Source: Phragmites australis (taxonomy: Eukaryota > Streptophyta > Magnoliopsida > Poales > Poaceae). From it: 64,000 nucleotides of DNA. How positions within the stretch are numbered: position 1 is the stretch's first letter; every line of letters begins with the position of its first letter. Where the stretch lies: contig NC_084927.1 in the NCBI RefSeq assembly GCF_958298935.1, positions 37,390,501-37,454,500 on the forward strand, read 5' to 3'. Below the pieces are notes generated by a model, which was given only the letters and a program-made list of their open reading frames with translations, searched no databases and was not told the DNA's origin. Below, piece by piece: positions 58,318-64,000 of this stretch. The position numbers and the translations under genes are program-made.

Positions 58318-58389
58318 TAGAGATAATCAGGCTCGAACTGATGACTTCCACCACGCTAAGGTGACACTCTACCGCTGAGTTATATCCCT
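58318..58389 (-). pseudogene. trnV-GAC: Plastid trnV-GAC copy with altered anticodon
   Basis: This 72-nt stretch matches plastid tRNA-Val(GAC) through D, anticodon and T arms (ATATAACTCAGCGGTAGAG, GTTCGAGCCTGATTATC). Where the plastid gene has CTTGACG in the anticodon loop, this copy reads CTTAGCG, so the anticodon would be AGC (Ala). One acceptor-stem base is also changed near the 3' end (TCTCTA for TCCCTA). It is a decayed insert, not expected to function. Confidence 0.85.
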
Positions 58390-58497
58390 TCCCCGTTCCA
58401 TTTAGAAAGAGAATTAACGAATCCTAAGACAAAGGGACAAGAAACTCAAGGCCAAACCACTCTTCGAGTTATATTTTATATGTCTACATTTTCTTCG

Positions 58498-58530
58498 CCG
58501 AGTCTGACATACGAGTTCGAGTCGGATTTC
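58498..58530 (+). repeat. Right flanking repeat of the plastid insert
   Basis: It reads ...GAGTTCGAGTCGGATTTC and matches 58075-58107 at 28 of 33 positions. Confidence 0.65.
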
Positions 58531-58644
58531 GACACCCAAATCACTTCTACGGAGGACGAGGATCTCGCCACGGAGCCGAAAAGCTACGAAGCTGCGGGAA
58601 CCATCTCAAGTTTCCTGCGGTGGGCTGGGGCGGTGGGAGCCTAC

Positions 58645-58788
58645 CTCCGGGGGCGGACGGAGACGCGGATCAGAGGCGGAGGAAGGACGCCGACAAGGAC
58701 GAGGAGGCGGGCATAGGAGAGGAGGAGAGGCTCTCGGTAGGGGCGGCGCGGTGAGGAACTTGGCGGAGGCGAAGGCCGTGGAGGCCAT
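58645..58788 (-). pseudogene. Orphan first exon, plastid transit-peptide type
   Basis: The minus-strand ATG opens MASTAFASAKFLTAPPLPRA, then a Pro/Arg/Ser-rich stretch, 48 codons in all, ending at a GAG|GTAGGC donor in phase 0. The Ser/Ala/Pro/Arg content without acidic residues fits a chloroplast transit peptide. Upstream there is a CCAATCAGA-type box. No second exon is recognisable downstream on the minus strand (58644 to about 57000), where the plastid insert lies. It may be a gene cut by insertion and rearrangement, or a chance exon. I do not recognise the mature protein. Confidence 0.4.
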
Positions 58789-61149
58789 GGCGATCGGGAG
58801 GCGAGAAGGATCGCGTGGAGAGACGTTTGCTCGAGAAGAAATCGCCGGCTCTCGGGATGTCTCACGAAGCCTCAGGACGCCAGAGCTGAGCTCCAGTTCA
58901 TCTGACCGTTCAATCACGATCCGACGGCCCGGAAAGCTCCTTCGCAGCAGCCAATCAGAGGGCTCCCAGCCGTATAAGTTTAGTTTGGCACAACTTTAGA
59001 TGTAAGACTTCTTTTAAAACTAGTTAAATCTAGCCTTAAAATTTTTAAATCTAGAGCTATAAGTGAATTAAGGTTATTTAGTTAAATTATCTGATTTCTA
59101 TTTTAAACTAAAACTAAAAATTTAAATTATTTTATTTTATCATATAAATTTTAGATCCATCATGAATCTTGAGTTAAAGTTGTATCAAACATTCCCATAG
59201 GAGATACCAGATAGATTGGCTTGCTACGTTTGGCACGTTCATATTACAATGTAAATAGAGGTACAAAGAAAAAAATACATATAAAACGTATACATATTCG
59301 TTGCCCTTTTTTAGTCAATGACTGAAGTCTGCAGAGAGACATTGGATTTCTCTGAGCCCAGGACGTGTACGAGAGAATAAATGAGTGAGATATTATATTA
59401 TTATTATTTTTAAATGGAATAAATATAATTTTTATTTTTGTTAAATATCTGCGAACAGTAGTTAGAGTGCTTCAGTGACGCTATAGTGTACCGTACAGTG
59501 GTGGGTCTTTGCTGCAGTAACTACAGTAAGCGGATGCTGAGAGCTCGTGGAGTCTTTGGCCGAATAGGCAGCGCACTCTCCTTATAGAATCACACCACAA
59601 ATTATTGGCCATCAGGACACAATTAGCTTGCAGAATATCTCGACGTACCGTCCTATTCAAACGCACTACACTGACCTATTTCCATCCCGTAACATCAAAG
59701 CAGTGAAAGGAATGGCATAATTGCATAACCTAACAACTCAGATGTCGAGCGGAGACGACGTCTCATACAAATATGATATGATGGTAATGTATGACTACTG
59801 TAGTTATAATTTTTTCTTATTGATTTTGTGGTAATACATAATTATTTTGATTAGAAATTTATATATCAACTGGTTCAATAATTTGATCGATGATCGCATT
59901 AGTATTTTCAGCACAAAAGAAACACAACTGGCTTATAAAACTATAGATCGTTTTTAGTCTCTTCATCATAGCTAAATAAGTAAATATGTAAAGACTATCA
60001 AAATATATTGTAGCCAGCGGAACACATGTACAAGCGATCTGCGAGCGGTAGCAACACGAAGAAATAGAGAAAGTCGAACATACGGTATAGAACGAGTGTA
60101 AATTGTTTATGATGGACAAAAGTCTTGTTTAATTGGATTAATTTTCTTATTGGTTTAGAAGTGCAACACATGAAGATATACTTAATTAAGTACTTGATTA
60201 AGTATTTAATTAGTATGAAAATTAATATGCTCTCTTAATGGTTAGGGCCAGGGGCCAGGCCCGTACGCCCCCAATGATATCAGCTTTGTATAGTCCCGTA
60301 TTCAATTCTGGAAGGACTCAATTACGAGAGTCCTGAAATAAACAACATGTAATCGGACATGTTACCCTTTGTGATCAAGTCACCGTTACAATTACCCAAA
60401 CGAAATACTATCTCACTACAGACCTGAGCTCACAAGGGTCGCATAGCAAATTGCCCGTGCAAAAGTGATTGTCGCCAAGAACCAACATGCTGCCTTGTAT
60501 AGAAAGAAACTAAGGCCACCCTAATCTATGCATGACCAATTGACTGCTCTGTGACCACAAGATTTTTTTTTTTATTTTTATTTTTTTTTGCGAAACGTGT
60601 GACCACAAGATTAGGTCGCAGGATTATACAAAGAGCAGCATCGAGCACAAACATACAAGTTTCACCACTCTCTACCGAATAGCAGCATGTTGTTCTGTGC
60701 CTTGATTATTCTTGTAGAACCAAACAGCCACCGAGCACGTAGGAAGCGCGGTCAACAAGCACGTAGGAAAAATCCCTTGCTCAGAGGACGACACTGCCAT
60801 GCACCCATCTTCCTGCGTGCTTGCATGTTGCAATCACAACAAAACACAAAGACAACACAAGCAACACAACCAACTACGAACATTCAATCCACAAACATGT
60901 CTCATGTCTGGTATAGGATTTCTTTTAAAAAAGGAAAGAAAAGGTAACATGATCGAAGTAGTGTCCGAGTGCATCAACTCAGGCATCGACCTCAACTTGT
61001 TCCAAGCAAGATGATAAAAGGTTTTTTAGACATATTACAATGGAAATTTAAGAATTTTGTAATGCATTGTGCGCGCCAACTTGGACGGATCACGCCTCTT
61101 TGCACCCATTGGTTTAATGAAGCAGTACCAAATCTGCAGATGAAGCTGT
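58789..61149. other. Intergenic DNA and polyamine oxidase 3' flank
   Basis: No gene is recognised. AT-rich stretches, a poly-T run near 60570 and short open frames without family signatures are present. The last 100-300 bp are presumably the 3' untranslated region of the neighbouring gene. Confidence 0.5.
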
Positions 61150-62010
61150 TCAAGTTCTGCAAATCTGCAGAGGAGCGACGGCTCCAGCCACCTCCTCCCA
61201 GGCCGCGACCTGGACGAGGTCCGGGACGCCCTTCTGCGTCAGGAGGCGCTTCCGGCAGTCCTCGGCGGCGGCGAGGCCCGACGAGTACGCGCCGTGCACG
61301 GACCCCGAATGGTCGGCGCTGGCCGCCTCACCGGCGAAGTACAGGTTCTCCACGGGGGCAGAGAACCTCACGCACACGTCGGCCGGCTTCCCGACCAGGT
61401 CGCACGAGTAGGACCCGAGAGAGTTCGGGTCAGAACCCCAGCGCGATACCAAGTACTGCGTCTGCAACAGCAAAACATCAGCAAATGCCAATGCACCAGT
61501 CACATGAACAGGCATTCAGAAATTGCAAATGCTGATAGCATTCGAGCCACATAAACAAGTGGTAGGCAACGATAACTTACAGGTTCAGTAGCATCTGGAA
61601 GCATCTTCTTCAGGTGAGACATGACCAAATCGACGGCTTCCTTGTCTGTCAGTTTCTCCACTGCCTGCGCGAATCTCCCAGCGGCCATGTACACCAGCAC
61701 CGGATTGTCGGTGGCCTTGTGGAGGTTCAGGAAGTATCCACATGCTTTAGGCGTCGGACCAACCATCCCCAGCACCTCAACGTTGGGCCAGAAGACTCTG
61801 TCAAAGTGCATGGCGATCTTGTTCTCAATACCAACACCGAGGTCCGCGATCGCGGAACTCTTCCAAGGGGGCAGTTCAGGCTCAAACTTGATTATGTTTG
61901 CCTTGAGCACACCGAGTGGCACAGTGATTATGCAAGCATCGGCGAAGTAGTCTGTGCTATCTTCAGTAGTGACCTTGACTCCATTGTATTGCCGGGTGAT
62001 TTTGGAGACC
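61150..62010 (-). CDS. PAO: Polyamine oxidase, peroxisomal type, 3' exons
   Basis: This flavin enzyme oxidises spermine/spermidine, back-converting them in peroxisomes. Two exons are seen on the minus strand: 61581-62010 (VSKITRQYNGVKVTTED, ITVPLGVLKANIIKFEPELP, GVGIENKIAMHFDRVFWPNV, GYFLNLHKATDNPVLVYMAA) and the last exon 61150-61461 (QYLVSRWGSDPNSLGSYSCD, ENLYFAGEAASADHSGSVHG, ending CRT). FAGEA...GSVHGAY is the C-terminal FAD-binding signature of the amine oxidase family. The CRT tail resembles a PTS1 signal reported in rice PAOs. Splice sites are GT-AG. The upstream exons with the N-terminal dinucleotide-binding fold are missing from the window; a chromovirus begins 244 bp before the first visible exon. 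Whether the gene resumes beyond it cannot be seen. Confidence 0.85.
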
Positions 62011-62253
62011 CTGGAGATCATTTTTAAGTAAAGTAAGCAAATTTATGTACCACTAGATACAGTAAAGAGAGAATGCAAGTCAATTCTTTTCGGACAAACA
62101 AAATGAAGCTTCAAATGCTTATGCAATGCAATAATATTAGAACAATGCACCATCATGATTTCTCCAGAACACACACAACGCTATATATTAATTAGTGTTA
62201 AGTTCTCATGAAATTTCTGCGGATTTAAATTTCTTTGGAATCATGTGGGGCAT

Positions 62254-62558
62254 TGTTGCGATCGCTACTCGTCCCTCTCAAGAAGTAACCGTGGGAGATG
62301 GGAGGGCGTGGCTTGGGTTCTCGGCGGCGAGCGCGCGACGCCGTCCTGAAGGCCGGCGTCGAACACAGAGCGACAATGTGTTTAGGAGCGGAAGAGATTA
62401 ATTCAATCTCCAGCTGCCCTCATTCATTATTCCATCGTTTAGGCTATATAGCCGAGCGTTCCACATTTTACTAACTGACTAACAAACTCAAAATGAATAA
62501 CAAACGTGAATCTGAGATCCTAAACTCAAGGTACTGTTGGAGCCCGTGGCCGTGATCA
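62254..62558 (-). mobile_element. 3' LTR of a chromovirus (approximate)
   Basis: On the minus strand this runs from TGATCACGGCCACGG to GCGATCGCAACA, about 305 bp, between the end of the chromovirus coding region and intron-like sequence of the polyamine oxidase gene. It contains TATATAGCC and CGCTCCTAAACACATTGTC. The limits are guesses from TG/CA ends, since the other LTR is outside the window. Confidence 0.5.
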
Positions 62559-62622
62559 CCATGCAGCCGCATGTCCTCTGCGTACGCAGCCGCATGTCCT
62601 CCGCGTACGTCGTTTGGCCCGT

Positions 62623-64000
62623 TCAGCCACGGCTCCGCTTGCGGCGCTGGTAGACGCGGCCCACCATAACATCACTCCCGCCGTCGACAAACAGCTCGTC
62701 CGCGAGCTGGAAGTCCGGGTAGGCCGCGCGGAACTCCTCAACCGGCTCCCAGGTGGCGTCAGCTTCCGGCAGCCCTGCCCACTGGATGAGCACGTGCCAC
62801 ACCCCGCGGCGCAGCTGAGCACGCATGGCACGTTCGGGAACCTCCAGAAGCTGACCGTTGCGCAGGGGAGGCAGCGCCGGGGTGGTTGTCGGAGGCACAC
62901 CATGGAAGGGCTTCAAGACGCCGACGTGGAAGACGTCGTGGATGCGGGCGCCGTCCGGTAGTTGCAGGCGGTAGGCGACGTCGCCGATGCGCTCCCGCAC
63001 CTGGAACGGCCCGGCGTAGCGTGGGCTAAGCTTGCCGCGCCGGCCAGGCACAAGGGATTGGGCCGGACGATGAAGAAGGCGGAGTAGAACCCAATCCCCG
63101 ACGTCGAACGTCAAGGCACGGTGGTGCGCGTCGTAGTAGCGCTTGGCGTAGTTCTGAGCCTGGAGAAGACGGTCGCGGACGTCGGCGAGGAAGGCGTCGC
63201 GGTCCTGTAGGAGGCCGTCCACCGTTGCAGTGCGCGCTGTGGCCGGTGCGTAGGGAAGTATCGCCGGTGGCGGCCGCCCGTAGACCACCTGAAATGGAGT
63301 CGTGCGCAGCGCCGAGTGGAACGCCGTGTTGTAGCAATATTCGGCCCAGGGGAGCCAGTCGAGCCACGCACGAGGCCGGTCGCCGGTGATGCACCTTAAG
63401 TACATTGCGATAGTCTTGTTCACCGCCTCGGACTGCCCGTCCGTCTGCGGATGGAAGGCGGTGCTCATGCGGAGCTGCACCCCGGCCATCTTGAAGAGGT
63501 CCCTCCAGACATGTCCTGTGAAGACGGGGTCGCGGTCGCTCACGATCGAGACCGGAAACCCGTGAAGGCGAACCACGTCGTTGAAGAACGCGCGCGCGAC
63601 TGATGACGCCGTATAAGGGTGGCCCAAGGGAAGGAAGTGCGCGTACTTGGAAAAGCGGTCCACCACGGTGAGGATCACGCTCTTGCCGTTCACCTTGGGA
63701 AGGCCTTCGACAAAGTCGATCGAAATGTCAGACCAGACCTGTGTGGGGACGTCGAGAGGCTGCAGGAGCCCGGCCGGGTGCAGGGCCTCCGTTTTGTTCT
63801 TCTGGCACGTCGGGCAGGAGCGGACGAAGTCCCGGACCACGACGCGGTCGTGCTCCACGGCGAAGTCTCGGCGTAGTCGTTGGAGCGTCCTCTGGACGCC
63901 TTCGTGCCCCGCCGTGTGCGCGAGCTGAAGCACCACCTGGAGCAGGTTGGACGTCGAGGGCACATAGACGCACGCGCCCTTGAGGATTAGGCCGTCCCGG
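62623..64000 (-). mobile_element. Ty3/gypsy chromovirus pol, integrase to chromodomain, partial
   Basis: One uninterrupted minus-strand frame runs into the window edge. In order it has the integrase zinc finger (HTAGH...CPTC), the catalytic core (DISIDFVEGLP, VDRFSKYAHF, VSDRDPVFTG, FHPQTDGQSEAVN with the D-D-E residues), the GPF/Y-type segment (KLSPRYAGPF) and a C-terminal chromodomain (VLIQWAGLPEADATWEP). That order defines chromoviruses, and the short LTR suits the Reina group. Reverse transcriptase and gag lie beyond the window. The frame has no stop or shift, so the insertion is probably young. Confidence 0.92.

Larger units (their letters stand above)
58108..58470 (-). other. Nuclear plastid DNA (NUPT): trnV-rrn16 spacer
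   Basis: Read on the minus strand, the order is trnV upstream sequence (ACTAATCCTAAG-like, reading CTTAGGATT here), trnV-GAC, the Prrn promoter region (GGATTGACGTGATAGGG, GGCTATACTGCTGG), and the rrn16 leader (GCGCATGGATACAAGTTAT, AATCCGCTTTGTCCACGAAT). This is the plastid inverted-repeat order just upstream of the 16S rRNA gene, which itself is not included. Several substitutions relative to the plastid sequence I recall indicate an old transfer. Confidence 0.88.

Noticed and set aside
58480..58716. Plus-strand frame starting MSTFSSPSLTYEFESD as a gene
   Set aside because: It begins in the insert's flanking repeat, runs antisense across the orphan exon and has no domain.

Overview
This window is nuclear DNA from a grass (Poaceae). 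The coding regions are split by GT-AG introns, the first exons are GC-rich, several products match grass family members I know, and the intergenic space is packed with Tourist-like and hAT MITEs, SINEs, a LINE tail, copia and gypsy LTRs, a CACTA end and a plastid-derived insert. I found no prokaryotic, viral or organellar gene organisation apart from the plastid insert. Exon boundaries were derived by hand from splice signals, reading frame and recalled family sequences. No search was run.

Four genes look intact: a chloroplast phytol kinase (8053-9628, +, six exons, 300 aa), a PUX7-type UBA/UAS/UBX Cdc48 adaptor (19109-24091, +, ten exons, 455 aa), an ASR3-like trihelix transcription factor (38754-40469, -, two exons, 370 aa) and an organellar adenylate kinase (45946-48790, -, four exons, 284 aa). 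A fifth, a peroxisomal-type polyamine oxidase (61150-62010, -), shows only its last two exons. A Ty3/gypsy chromovirus (about 62254 to the window end) lies where the rest of the gene should follow.

The rest of the gene-like content is broken: a WD40 (PAK1IP1/MAK11-like) fragment inside a TIR element, a frameshifted OTU deubiquitinase, an IQ-motif fragment, a GT47 exostosin gene that lost its 5' end next to a gypsy LTR and has a mutated splice acceptor, a CYP71-type P450 tail with two frameshifts, one exon of a CUE-protein-like gene, and an orphan transit-peptide exon beside a plastid insert. A tRNA-Ala(CGC)-like gene carries a 26-nt insertion that duplicates its anticodon arm.

Layout: 0-7.5 kb TE-rich with gene fragments; 8-9.6 kb phytol kinase; 9.8-12.6 kb MITEs; 12.9-18.7 kb GT47 relic and LTRs; 19.1-24.1 kb PUX7; 26.8-28.4 kb copia-type solo LTR; 28.4-38 kb gene-poor with CACTA, Tourist and hAT pieces; 38.7-40.5 kb trihelix gene; 42.2-45.1 kb tRNA-like gene, LINE, P450 and CUE relics; 45.9-48.8 kb adenylate kinase; 49-51.3 kb long foldback element; 52-57 kb repeats; 58.1-58.8 kb plastid insert and orphan exon; 61-64 kb polyamine oxidase and chromovirus. 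The genes are independent single-copy loci and show no sign of working as a cluster.
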